A DNA stretch of 43,428 nt from Deltaproteobacteria bacterium (GTDB lineage: Bacteria; Myxococcota_A; UBA796; SXON01). A program made the translations under genes and the position numbers. The stretch covers positions 1 through 43,428 of the forward strand of contig CANLGL010000047.1 of NCBI GenBank assembly GCA_947490345.1, in the 5' to 3' direction. Under the pieces are notes generated by a model that saw only the letters and a program-made list of their open reading frames with translations, made no database searches and was not told where the DNA came from. Below, one piece after another: positions 8,281 to 15,873 of this stretch (positions are counted from its first letter, which is position 1; each line of letters opens with the position of its first letter).

Positions 8281-9068
8281 ACGACCCCATCTCGCTTTTG
8301 GGGGGTGTGGTGCTCCGCGTCGTGGAAGATGTGGGCCAATACGCGCGCTTCACGACGACCGCAGTGTTGGGGATCGTTCGGCCGCCCTATCGATGGCGAT
8401 TGTTGTTCAAACAGATGGAGTTCGTCGGCAACGGCTCGCTCTCGATTGTCGCGATCACCGGCGTCTTCACCGGCATGGTCTTCGCCGTCCAGAGCGACTA
8501 CGCCTTTGGCATGTTCGGCGCCCGCGGTCTGCTCGGCAGCACCGTGGTCCTGGCGCTGACCCGCGAACTGGGTCCGGTGCTCACCAGCCTCATGGTCAAC
8601 GGCCGCGTGGGCTCGGCCATGGCCGCCGAGCTCGGCACCATGCGCGTCACCGAGCAGATCGACGCGCTCGAGAGCATGGCCATCGACCCCATCCAGTACC
8701 TCGCCTCGCCGCGCATCCTGGCATCGATGTTGATGTTGCCAATCCTGTGCGCCACCTTCGACGCGGTTGGCGCCATCGGGGTCTCTTATGTTGCGACCTA
8801 CACGTTGGGCGTCAACCCGGGCCCCTTCTTCGATAGGATGATGTGGTACGTCGACACCGACGACATCTGGGGCGGCATGCTCAAGAGCGCCATCTTCGGA
8901 TTTCTGTTGTCTTCGATTGGTTGTTATCGTGGCTACTACGCGCGGGGCGGCGCCGAGGGTGTGGGTCAGGCCACCACCAAGGCGGTGGTCGCCGCCGGTG
9001 TGCTCATCCTGGTCGTTGACTACTTCGTCAGCTTGATCCTGGCGCCGATGAGCGTGAATCGCTCATGA
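8277..9068 (+). CDS. mlaE: MlaE-family ABC transporter permease
   Basis: The 263-residue integral membrane protein belongs to the MlaE/YrbE permease family, which moves phospholipid or other hydrophobic molecules between inner membrane and periplasm. Family features are the LFKQMEFVGNGSL segment, GMVFAVQ, the TRELGPVLTSLMVNGRVG block, AAELGTMRVTEQIDALESM with IDPIQYLASPR, and a C-terminal hydrophobic helix. The ATG at 8277 overlaps the alr stop and removes a long spurious upstream extension in the same frame. The stop overlaps the mlaF ATG. No MlaD substrate-binding gene follows directly; it would have to be elsewhere. Confidence 0.94.
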   Translation: MNDPISLLGGVVLRVVEDVGQYARFTTTAVLGIVRPPYRWRLLFKQMEFVGNGSLSIVAITGVFTGMVFAVQSDYAFGMFGARGLLGSTVVLALTRELGPVLTSLMVNGRVGSAMAAELGTMRVTEQIDALESMAIDPIQYLASPRILASMLMLPILCATFDAVGAIGVSYVATYTLGVNPGPFFDRMMWYVDTDDIWGGMLKSAIFGFLLSSIGCYRGYYARGGAEGVGQATTKAVVAAGVLILVVDYFVSLILAPMSVNRS

Positions 9069-9823
9069 GCGACAGCATCCGCATCGTCGGGCTCGAGAAA
9101 TCCTTTGGCACACAGAAGGTCCTGCAGGGCGTGGACCTGGAATTGCCGCTCGGGCAGATCACGGTCGTCATCGGCCGCAGCGGCACCGGCAAATCGGTGT
9201 TGCTCAAGACGCTGATGGGGCTGATGCGCCCCGATGGCGGCAGCATTCTCATCGGCGGGCAGGACATCACGAAGTTGCCAGACCGGGAGCTGCTGCGGGT
9301 GCGCAATCGTTTCGGCATGGTCTTTCAACACGCGGCGCTCTTCGATTCGATGACGGTGTTCGACAACGTGGCCTTCCCGCTGCGCGAGCACGACCGCAAG
9401 ATGAAAGAGGACGAGGTCAAGCGCCGGGTGGACGCCGCCCTGGCCGACGTCGGTCTCGCGCAGGCGGGTCACAAATGGGTGCACGAGCTGTCCGGCGGCA
9501 TGCGCAAACGCGCGGCAGTGGCCCGGGCGCTGGTCCGAAAGCCGGAGTACCTGCTCTACGATGAGCCTACTACCGGCCTCGACCCGATCATGACCGCCCA
9601 CGTAGACGAGCTGATCCGCAGCGCGCAGGACCACACCGAGGGCCTCACCAGCCTCATCATCAGCCACGACATGCACGCGACGATGCGCATCGCCGACAAG
9701 GTGGCCATGTTGCACGAAGGGCGCATCATCCACGAGGGCACGCCGGAGGATTTTCAGACGTGTGACCATCCGGTCGTGCGGCAGTTTGTAGATGGCAAGT
9801 TGGAGGGGCCGATTCAGGTTTGA
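9065..9823 (+). CDS. mlaF: MlaF-family ABC transporter ATP-binding protein
   Basis: This 252-residue ATPase energises MlaE. Walker A is GRSGTGKS near residue 40, the signature is LSGGMRKRAAVARAL, Walker B is YLLYDEPTTGLDP, and the switch His is in LIISHDMHA. The LSGGMRKR form of the signature is typical of the MlaF subgroup. The ATG overlaps the mlaE stop at 9065-9068. The length is normal. Together with mlaE it forms the core of an Mla-type transporter. Confidence 0.95.
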   Translation: MSDSIRIVGLEKSFGTQKVLQGVDLELPLGQITVVIGRSGTGKSVLLKTLMGLMRPDGGSILIGGQDITKLPDRELLRVRNRFGMVFQHAALFDSMTVFDNVAFPLREHDRKMKEDEVKRRVDAALADVGLAQAGHKWVHELSGGMRKRAAVARALVRKPEYLLYDEPTTGLDPIMTAHVDELIRSAQDHTEGLTSLIISHDMHATMRIADKVAMLHEGRIIHEGTPEDFQTCDHPVVRQFVDGKLEGPIQV

Positions 9824-9907
9824 GGGGCGAGCAGGGCCCCGTGCCGCGGGCGCCGCCCGAGCCCGCCGTCGCGGGCGAGCGTCGCCCCGAGCTACGGAGG
9901 TGGCGGC

Positions 9908-9997
9908 ATGGGGTGGTTTTGGAACAGCGGCGACGAGGGCGAGCAGACCGACCAGGAGGTGTGCTTCGGTTTTGCCTCGGTGGTCGCGGTGGAGTAG
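9908..9997 (+). CDS. Possible 29-residue small protein
   Basis: An ATG at 9908 follows a good ribosome-binding site (ACGGAGG, seven bases upstream) and opens a 29-codon frame beginning MGWFWNSGDEGEQTDQ and ending FASVVAVE. Its stop at 9995-9997 lies two bases before the GTG proposed for the regulator at 10000, an arrangement that suggests translational coupling or a leader peptide. The N-terminal WFW cluster followed by an acidic stretch is unusual. No homologue can be named. It may simply be chance, since the only support is the ribosome-binding site and the spacing. Confidence 0.35.
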   Translation: MGWFWNSGDEGEQTDQEVCFGFASVVAVE

Positions 9998-9999
9998 GC

Positions 10000-12591
10000 G
10001 TGCTCACCGTCGCGCTGTGCGCCGCGCTGCAGCCGGCGGTGGCCGCCACGCTCCCCGAAGCCCCGCCCCCGGGCTGGATCGACGAGCGCTGGACCCCCAA
10101 GGACGGGCTCCCCGTCGGGGCGATCACCGGCCTCGCCCGCACCGGCGACGGCCTCCTTTGGGTCGCCAGCTATGACGGCCTCGCGAGCTACGACGGCGTC
10201 GCGTTCGCGCTCGTGCCCAGCGCCGGCGCCACGGGCACGCCGGGGACGCGGATCGCGAAGATCGCCGTGCATCCCGAGGATGGCGCTTTGTGGATCGCCA
10301 ACGACAGCGGGACCGTGCAGCGTCGCCACGGCGACGACGTCCGCTCCTTCACGCTCGCCACCGAGCCGGTGGACCTCACGGTGGGGCGCTCCGGGCTGTG
10401 GGTGACCGCGCTCGGGCAACGCTACGCCCTCGGGGAGGCGCCCGTGCCGGTGGGGGACGCGGTCGAAGGCCGGGCGGTCTCGGCCGAGCGCGAGGACGGG
10501 GTGCTCTGCTCGCCCGTGGGGAAGACCATCGTTTGCGACGGGGAACCCGCTCCCGTCGAAGCGCCGGCCGGCACGGCACAGTTCGCGCGCGGGTCGGACG
10601 GCGCCCTGGTCCTCGCCGACGCCCGCTCCCGGCCCCTCGCGAAGCTGGTTCCCGGTGGGATCCTGGCCGCGGGCCCCGGGATCGGCCTGCTCGTCCACTG
10701 GGCGCCACCGCTGCCTTCGGCGTGGGCGGTGTCGGAGCAGGTGCTGCTGCGCGAGGGCAAGGCGTTCCTCGACCTCGCGGCGCCCGTCGCGGCGCTGCTG
10801 CCTGGCGACGACGAGGTGTGGGTGGCGACGAGCACGCCCGCGCTGCACCGGCTCCACCGCGTGCCGGCGCGCGTGGTTCGGCCCGCCGGTGCCGGCGTCA
10901 CCCCGGTGGCCCGGCTCTGGCTCGACGAGGCCACCGGCGCGACCTGGGCGCGGACGGTGGGCCTCGGGTGGTGGCCGGTCGACGGGCAGGGAGCGCTCCC
11001 GATCCCGACCGCCGCGCTCCCTGAGGACGAGGCGACGCCGCTGCGCTTCGTGGGGCAGCTCCTGTGGCGGGCGGCCGACGCGGTGTTCGACGAGGCCGGC
11101 GTCGCGTGGCGGGGACCGCCGCCGGCCTCGGGCGCCTACGCTGCCGGCGCCGCGTCCGAGCGGGCTTGGCTCGGCCTGCACCAGAACCTGTGGGTCGCGG
11201 ACGCGGAAGTGCCCGCGTGGCGCGAGCTGCGTGCGAGCGGGGGCAGCATCCCGATCGTGCGCGACGTGCTGCTGCTCCCGGACGGCACCACCTGGCTGGC
11301 GTCAGGGATCGGGCCGCTGAGGGTTCCCGCGGGCGCCGAGGTCGCGAATGGACCCCCGGCCGGCTGGACGGCGCCCGTCCGGCAACTGCGGGCCGACGGT
11401 GGCGTGCTCTGGCTCGCGACGGAGGGCGCCGGCCTGTGCGCGCTGAATGCCGAAGCCTCCGCGTTGGGCTGCCTCCGGGACGAGCTGGGCCCCGGCCGCG
11501 CGACGGTGCACGCAAGCCTCGCGGACGGGCACGGCCGCGTGTGGCTGTCGACCAACCGCGGCATCGGCGTGGCGGACGAGTGGGCCCTGCGTGCGTTCGC
11601 GGCCGGCGTCGCCGGCCCCCACGACGACGTGCCGCTATTGTGGCTGGACCAGCGGGCCGGGCTCGCCAGCGAGGAGGCCAACGGTTTCGAGGGCTCAGGC
11701 GCGGTCGCGAGCCCCAGCGGCACGCTCTACTTCGCCACCCAGGACGGCGTGGCCGCCATCGATCCCGCGGCGTTCTCGCTGCCGGCGCCGCCGACGGTGG
11801 TGGTCGCCGCGCAGCGCTCCGCGGAGCCGGGCGAGACGGTCGCCCGCGTGTCGTGGACGGTGGTGGCCCGCGACTACGCAGACCAGATTGCGTTCCGCAC
11901 GCGAGTGGATGGCGGCTCCTGGTCCGCCGCGACCCGCGACCGCCACGCGACCGTGCCCCTGGCCGCGCCGGGTACGTACCGCGTCGAGGTGCAGGCGCGG
12001 CTGGGCGGCGCGTGGGGGGAGTCGGCCGTGGTGGAGATTGAGCGCCCCGCGGCCTGGCACGAGTTCGCCGCAGCGCGGGCGGGACTGGCGGGCGCGGGCG
12101 CGGCGGGGATCGCGGCGGTGACCGTTCTCGCGCGGCGGCGGCGGCGGCGAGCGCTCGAGGCCGCCGTCCAGGCCCGGACCGCCGACCTCCGCGAGGCGCT
12201 TGCGGAGCTCCAGGAGGAGGCGGCCGCGTCGGTGGCCCCCGTCGCGGATCCGGCCGGGGAGCTGGGAGAGGGGGCCGCGCGGGTGCTCGTCGCGCGGCTG
12301 GAGGCTGTGGCGGCGCCGCGGCTCGCCGACTCCGAGTTCGGCGTGGAGGAGCTGGCGCACGCCGTGGCCATGAGCCGCCGGAACCTCCACCGCCGGATGA
12401 CCGACGCCGGCCTGAGCGCGCCGTCGCGCTGGCTCCTTGAGCAGCGCCTCGGCGCCGGGCGACGCGGGCTGCGAGACGGCAGCTTCGCCACCGTGGGCGA
12501 GGCTGCGGCGGCCGTTGGCCTCAGCCGCGCCTACTTCACCGTGGCCTACGGTGCCTGGTCGGGGCACGCCCCGGGGGACGACCTGGCGTAG
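10000..12591 (+). CDS. Transmembrane propeller sensor with AraC-type DNA-binding domain
   Basis: The 863-residue protein starts with a signal/anchor (VLTVALCAALQPAVAA). A two-component-regulator propeller follows, opening with GLPVGAITGLARTGDG and LLWVASYDGLASYDG and repeating LW motifs to about residue 600. Next come a Y_Y_Y-like beta domain (about 600-685), one membrane helix near 690-712, an Arg-rich stop and a coiled coil. The last 100 residues are an AraC-type helix-turn-helix (VEELAHAVAMSRRNLHRRM and VGEAAAAVGLSRAYF). No histidine kinase or receiver lies between sensor and DNA-binding part, unlike hybrid two-component systems. GTG at 10000 is preferred to the open frame back to 9820 because it starts the signal sequence. 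Its probable target is the adjacent secreted-protein gene. Confidence 0.85.
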   Translation: MLTVALCAALQPAVAATLPEAPPPGWIDERWTPKDGLPVGAITGLARTGDGLLWVASYDGLASYDGVAFALVPSAGATGTPGTRIAKIAVHPEDGALWIANDSGTVQRRHGDDVRSFTLATEPVDLTVGRSGLWVTALGQRYALGEAPVPVGDAVEGRAVSAEREDGVLCSPVGKTIVCDGEPAPVEAPAGTAQFARGSDGALVLADARSRPLAKLVPGGILAAGPGIGLLVHWAPPLPSAWAVSEQVLLREGKAFLDLAAPVAALLPGDDEVWVATSTPALHRLHRVPARVVRPAGAGVTPVARLWLDEATGATWARTVGLGWWPVDGQGALPIPTAALPEDEATPLRFVGQLLWRAADAVFDEAGVAWRGPPPASGAYAAGAASERAWLGLHQNLWVADAEVPAWRELRASGGSIPIVRDVLLLPDGTTWLASGIGPLRVPAGAEVANGPPAGWTAPVRQLRADGGVLWLATEGAGLCALNAEASALGCLRDELGPGRATVHASLADGHGRVWLSTNRGIGVADEWALRAFAAGVAGPHDDVPLLWLDQRAGLASEEANGFEGSGAVASPSGTLYFATQDGVAAIDPAAFSLPAPPTVVVAAQRSAEPGETVARVSWTVVARDYADQIAFRTRVDGGSWSAATRDRHATVPLAAPGTYRVEVQARLGGAWGESAVVEIERPAAWHEFAAARAGLAGAGAAGIAAVTVLARRRRRRALEAAVQARTADLREALAELQEEAAASVAPVADPAGELGEGAARVLVARLEAVAAPRLADSEFGVEELAHAVAMSRRNLHRRMTDAGLSAPSRWLLEQRLGAGRRGLRDGSFATVGEAAAAVGLSRAYFTVAYGAWSGHAPGDDLA

Positions 12592-12612
12592 GCTGTTCGC
12601 TCTGGGGACGGA

Positions 12613-12641
12613 GTTGTCCGGAAACCGGACAACCTGTCCGG
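12613..12641. promoter_or_regulatory. Perfect 9-bp palindrome with extra half-site
   Basis: GTTGTCCGG (12613-12621), the spacer AAA and CCGGACAAC (12625-12633) form a perfect inverted repeat. It is followed directly by CTGTCCGG (12634-12641), a third near-copy of the half-site. It lies between the regulator stop (12591) and the thrombospondin-3 protein start (12700). It could be a regulator operator or a terminator hairpin; the absence of a T-run and the additional half-site favour an operator. Confidence 0.45.
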
Positions 12642-12699
12642 CGCTCACCCCGGCTCCGCGAAAGCGTGCGACGAAGGGCGGGCAACCCGGAGCCTGTCC

Positions 12700-14172
12700 A
12701 TGTCCATGTCTTCCCGCCTCTGCCTGCCCACCCTCGCCCTCGCCCTCATCGCGCCGCTCCCGGCCCATGCGGTCGACTACCCCCAGTGGGAGCGGAGCAA
12801 CGAGACCTTCTACGGGGCCGTCCCCGCCAGCAGCAGCAGCAGCTCCATCGACTACTACGCCGACGACACCGCACGCACGTTCACGTTCACCACCGACGCA
12901 TGGAACGGCGGCCAGGCGGGCGTGGGGGGCACCGTCCCCACCGCCGAGTTCGCGGCGGGCGACTACTGGTTCGCGGCCCGGTCGCTCTACCCCAGCGCGG
13001 GCGCCTGCCCGTCCATCGGCGGGAGCTACGCGGGCACCTTCTCGTGGTTCCGCACCACGGTCACCGTGGACGACGCCGCATCCCTCGGCGCGGTGGTGAT
13101 CGAGGACAAGTACCACCCGGGCCACATCACGGTGAACGATCACGTGGAAGTGTGGGTCAACGGTGAGTTCACCGGCGTGTACTGGGGCGTGAGCGCCTTC
13201 GGGTTCAGCTCGTCCGGGTTCATGGGGCTCACCGGCGTGCTCGACGCGAGCCTGTACCCGAGCACCTTCTGGGCCACCTCGGGACCGCTCCAGGTCCCCG
13301 CGAGCTGGTTCGACGACGGTGAGAACGAGGTGGCGATCGCCTTCGAGGAGCGATGCGGCTCCGGGATCTCCGGGGGGCTCGGGCACCTGTCGATGCCCGG
13401 CTTCGAGGTGAGCGACGCCGACGGCGACGGCGTGCCGGACGAGGACGACGTTTGCGACGGCGGCGACGACACGCTCGACCTCGACGAAGACGGCGTCCCG
13501 GACGGCTGCGACGCCTGCGACGGCGACGACCTCTCCGGCGACAGCGACGTGGACGGCACCTGCGACGACATCGATCCCTGCGACGACGACGCCGACGACG
13601 ACAGCGACGGCGACGGCTCCTGCGACAGCGTGGACGTGTGCGCTGGCGACGACGGCTACGGCGACGCCGACGGCGACGGCGTGTGCGGCGACCTCGACCC
13701 CTGCCCGACCGACGCCAACGACGACAGCGACGGCGACGGTTCCTGCGACAGCGCCGACGCCTGCCTCGGCTACGACGACGGCGACGACGGCGATGGCGAC
13801 GCGCTCCCCGACCACTGCGACGCGTGCCCCGACGACGCGCAGAACGACGCCGACGGCGATGGCGTGTGCGGCGACCTGGACGTCTGCCCCGGCACGGGCG
13901 CCAGCGACGTCGCCGAGGGCGTGGCCACCAGGGGCGTGGGCACCAACCGCTGGGCCGACATCGACGGCGACGGCGACTTCGACACCACCGGTCCGAACGG
14001 CTCCCGTCGGGCGTACAGCCTCGAGGACACGCAGGGCTGTAACTGCGCTCAGATCATCGACGAGTGCGGCTACGGCGCCGGCCACCTGAAGTCCGGCTGC
14101 AGCAACAGCGTCATGGACTGGTGGACCGGCCTGTACGACCAGGCAGGCGAGCCAGCGGGGCAGTGCCACTGA
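12700..14172 (+). CDS. Secreted thrombospondin type 3 repeat protein
   Basis: The 490-residue protein has a clear signal peptide (LPTLALALIAPLPAHA, cleavage after AHA). Residues 25-235 form a Ser/Tyr/Trp-rich beta-type domain of unknown family, with WFRTTVTVDD and HVEVWVNGEFTGVYWG suggestive of a jelly-roll fold. Residues about 237-405 are calcium-binding thrombospondin type 3 repeats (DADGDGVPDEDDVCD, DGDGSCDS and similar), with alternating Asp-rich loops and Cys pairs. A Cys-containing C-terminal domain follows (QGCNCAQIIDECGYG). ATG at 12706 is an alternative start. It is probably exported and Ca-dependent, and its position suggests control by the upstream propeller/AraC regulator. A C-terminal sorting tag is not visible. 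Confidence 0.87.
   Translation: MSMSSRLCLPTLALALIAPLPAHAVDYPQWERSNETFYGAVPASSSSSSIDYYADDTARTFTFTTDAWNGGQAGVGGTVPTAEFAAGDYWFAARSLYPSAGACPSIGGSYAGTFSWFRTTVTVDDAASLGAVVIEDKYHPGHITVNDHVEVWVNGEFTGVYWGVSAFGFSSSGFMGLTGVLDASLYPSTFWATSGPLQVPASWFDDGENEVAIAFEERCGSGISGGLGHLSMPGFEVSDADGDGVPDEDDVCDGGDDTLDLDEDGVPDGCDACDGDDLSGDSDVDGTCDDIDPCDDDADDDSDGDGSCDSVDVCAGDDGYGDADGDGVCGDLDPCPTDANDDSDGDGSCDSADACLGYDDGDDGDGDALPDHCDACPDDAQNDADGDGVCGDLDVCPGTGASDVAEGVATRGVGTNRWADIDGDGDFDTTGPNGSRRAYSLEDTQGCNCAQIIDECGYGAGHLKSGCSNSVMDWWTGLYDQAGEPAGQCH
13414..13896 (+). repeat. DNA encoding thrombospondin type 3 repeats
   Basis: This stretch consists of degenerate in-frame repeats of GACGGCGACGG-type sequence encoding DxDGDGxxD loops with conserved Cys. 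The longest near-identical segments encode DDSDGDGSCDSVD and DDSDGDGSCDSAD. Such tandem DNA is prone to in-frame expansion or contraction by slippage or recombination. Confidence 0.8.
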
Positions 14173-14255
14173 GGCTGTAGGCGCTGACATCTGGCAGGGA
14201 GTGGACGCCGGTGTCCCTGGGTGCGAGCCGCTCGCCCGCGCTAAGCTCCCTCCCA

Positions 14256-15386
14256 ATGCGCCCCCTCTGTGCCCTCGCCCTCCTCGCCTGCACCGGTCCG
14301 GTCGCGACCGACACCGCCGCCGTCGACACCGCCGCCCTCCCCGACACCGCCGACACCGCCGACACCGCCGACACCGCTCCCTACAGTCTGCAACTCGCCG
14401 GCGAGCTGCCGCTGACCGGCGCGATGGACGTCTGGGGGGAGGGGAACACCGTGGTGTTGGCGGGGGGGATTCATCGCACCGTGGACATCCTCATCGCCGA
14501 TATCAGCGACCCGACCCACCCCACGCAGCTCGCGACGATCGAGGGCATCGGGGAGGTGCGCGACGTCGAGCTGAAAGGGGGGCTCCTGGTGGCCGCGAGC
14601 GACTGCGGCTGCCAACGCGGCAGCGCCGATCACGCCGCGTGGGACGGCATCGGGCTGCGGCTGTACGACCTCGCCGATCCTTCGGCACCGGTGCTCCTCG
14701 CCGAGATCGGCGCGCCCACCGACTCGGTGCACAACCTGTTCTTGGAAGGGGACCGGCTCTACGCCAGTTCGATGTTGGAGAACGCGATTGTCATCTTCGA
14801 CGTCTCCGACCCGCGGAACCCAACCGAGTTGGGCCGTTGGACCCCGCCCGAAGGGAGCGTCCACGACCAGACCGTGGTCGGCGACATGATGTACGTCGCG
14901 CACGTCACCGGGTTTTCGCTGGTCGACGTCAGCGACGGCGCCAACCCGACCTCGATCCTGACAGTACCGGTCGCGCGCCTCGACGGCACCTTCACCAGCC
15001 TGCACAGCATCTGGCCGCTTCCCGATGGCATCCATGTCGCGACCGCCCAGGAGCAGATCGGCGGCAAGCTACGCATCTGGGACGTCGAGCGCGCCACGCC
15101 GACGGTGGCGCTGCCGGAAGGCGAGGAGCCCAACTGCGTGCACAACGTCTATGTGTTCGGTGACAAACTCTACGCGGCCTGGTACCTGGATGGGGTGCGC
15201 GTTTACGACATCTCCGCTCCCGCGACGCCGACGCTGTTGACTACATACGACACCAGCGCGCGTGCTCCGGAGCCGACGACCGTTCCGGACATCCGCGGCG
15301 CGTGGGGCCTGTGGGTGGACAACGGCCGCGTCGTCGTCGGTGACACTGAGCGTGGGCTCTTGGTGCTGACCGAGGGGGGGCAGTAG
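14256..15386 (+). CDS. LVIVD-repeat beta-propeller lipoprotein
   Basis: The 376-residue product begins MRPLCALALLACTG with lipobox Cys12. A DT-rich linker (DTADTADTADTAP) leads to a propeller of LVIVD-type repeats: VDILIADISDPTHPTQL, LRLYDLADPSAPVLLAEI, IVIFDVSDPRNPTELG, FSLVDVSDGANPTSIL and VRVYDISAPATPTLL. These resemble the repeats of choice-of-anchor and LVIVD surface proteins. The frame is open from 14211, but ATG 14256 directly starts the lipoprotein signal. An unusual CGCQRGS segment sits in an early blade. It is probably attached to a membrane facing the periplasm or the cell surface, and its ligand is unknown. It follows the thrombospondin-3 gene on the same strand. Confidence 0.85.
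   Translation: MRPLCALALLACTGPVATDTAAVDTAALPDTADTADTADTAPYSLQLAGELPLTGAMDVWGEGNTVVLAGGIHRTVDILIADISDPTHPTQLATIEGIGEVRDVELKGGLLVAASDCGCQRGSADHAAWDGIGLRLYDLADPSAPVLLAEIGAPTDSVHNLFLEGDRLYASSMLENAIVIFDVSDPRNPTELGRWTPPEGSVHDQTVVGDMMYVAHVTGFSLVDVSDGANPTSILTVPVARLDGTFTSLHSIWPLPDGIHVATAQEQIGGKLRIWDVERATPTVALPEGEEPNCVHNVYVFGDKLYAAWYLDGVRVYDISAPATPTLLTTYDTSARAPEPTTVPDIRGAWGLWVDNGRVVVGDTERGLLVLTEGGQ
14343..14378 (+). repeat. 9-bp minisatellite in lipoprotein linker
   Basis: Four tandem copies of GACACCGCC (the last ending CCGCT) encode the repeated Asp-Thr-Ala linker of the LVIVD lipoprotein. Because the unit is nine bases, copy-number change keeps the frame and only lengthens or shortens the linker. 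Confidence 0.8.
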
Positions 15387-15450
15387 GCGAGGGCACGTGG
15401 GCGCGGCGCGGCTTGCGCGTCGTCCTGGTGCCGGCCCGGCGGCGCCCCGG

Positions 15451-15660
15451 CGACTATCCCCGCCAAAAAGCGCGTGGTCGGGGAGCATGGTGGCCAAAAA
15501 GCGCGTTCGGTGCGCCGGTCGGGACGCACCTCGCCGACGGCGAACGAGCGAACCTACCTTTTCCATCGAGGGCGCCCGACCACGGGGGCTGGCGCTGCCT
15601 GGGACGCGCTTCCTGGGGGGGATACTCGCCACAGGCGCGCTTTTTCGGGGGGATACTCGG
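15451..15660. repeat. Four-copy inverted tandem repeat upstream of selC
   Basis: The 344 bases between the LVIVD gene and selC show no convincing gene. They hold about four copies of a roughly 31-base unit. Two lie on the plus strand (from 15451 and about 15482, both with CCAAAAAGCGCG, offset exactly 31). Two lie on the minus strand (from 15660 and about 15627, both with CGAGTATCCCCCC, offset 32). The arms 15456-15474 and 15636-15654 are complementary at 17 of 19 positions. Inside them GTGGTCGGG (15474-15482) pairs exactly with CCCGACCAC (15575-15583), and GGTGCG/CGCACC form a smaller hairpin near 15509-15530. The locus could fold as a large cruciform or a structured RNA. Confidence 0.6.
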
Positions 15661-15730
15661 TTGTACGCGAGGCAGTCGCAACGCGCCGAGCGGCCGTGCG
15701 CGACCCGAGGCCCGCGGTTACCTCGTCGGC

Positions 15731-15831
15731 GGCAGGCCGTGCCGCGCTGGTGCCGGCCCCGGTCTTCAAAACCGGTCGGGGCGCCTCGAGAGGGGTTGCC
15801 CGGTGAGTTCGATTCTCATGGCCTGCCGCCA
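15731..15831 (+). tRNA. selC: tRNA-Sec (anticodon TCA)
   Basis: The 101-base RNA has the features peculiar to bacterial selenocysteine tRNA. An 8-bp acceptor stem is formed by GGCAGGCC (15731-15738) and GGCCTGCC (15820-15827), followed by G73 and an encoded CCA (15829-15831). The anticodon loop CTTCAAA (15764-15770) carries TCA at 15766-15768, flanked by the stem CCGGT/ACCGG. A long variable arm fills 15776-15803. The T arm is TGAG, TTCGATT, CTCA at 15804-15818, with a G.U closing pair as in E. coli selC. It reads UGA as Sec together with SelB, so the organism is expected to make selenoproteins. selA and selB are not in this window. Confidence 0.95.
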
Positions 15832-15845
15832 TGCTTCATGAGCAG

Positions 15846-15872
15846 GGGGAAGAGGCTCGCCGCCCCTTCCCC
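15846..15872. terminator. Hairpin between convergent selC and a minus-strand gene (element copy C)
   Basis: GGGGAAGAGGC (15846-15856) pairs with GCCCCTTCCCC (15862-15872) with one A/C mismatch around a five-base loop. The loop read on the minus strand is GGCGA, identical to copy A at 127-131. It lies 14 bases after the tRNA-Sec CCA and one base beyond the stop of the minus-strand frame ending at 15874, so it could serve as a bidirectional terminator. No T-run is present. On the minus strand the bases leading into it resemble those at 5-33 of the window. Confidence 0.5.
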
Positions 15873-15873
15873 T

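Noticed and set aside
11695..14256. Long minus-strand ORF of 853 residues opposite the regulator and type 3 repeat gene
   Set aside because: Its Val/Ala/Gly-rich sequence is the antisense of GAC-rich repeats; the plus strand has signal peptides and recognisable domains.
15451..15660. CRISPR array
   Set aside because: Repeat spacing of 31-32 bases leaves no room for spacers, copies face both directions, and no cas genes lie nearby.
15400..15840. Protein-coding ORFs on both strands before selC
   Set aside because: They are Arg/Pro/Gly-rich, arise from the inverted repeat, overlap one another on both strands, and have no ribosome-binding sites or coding bias.
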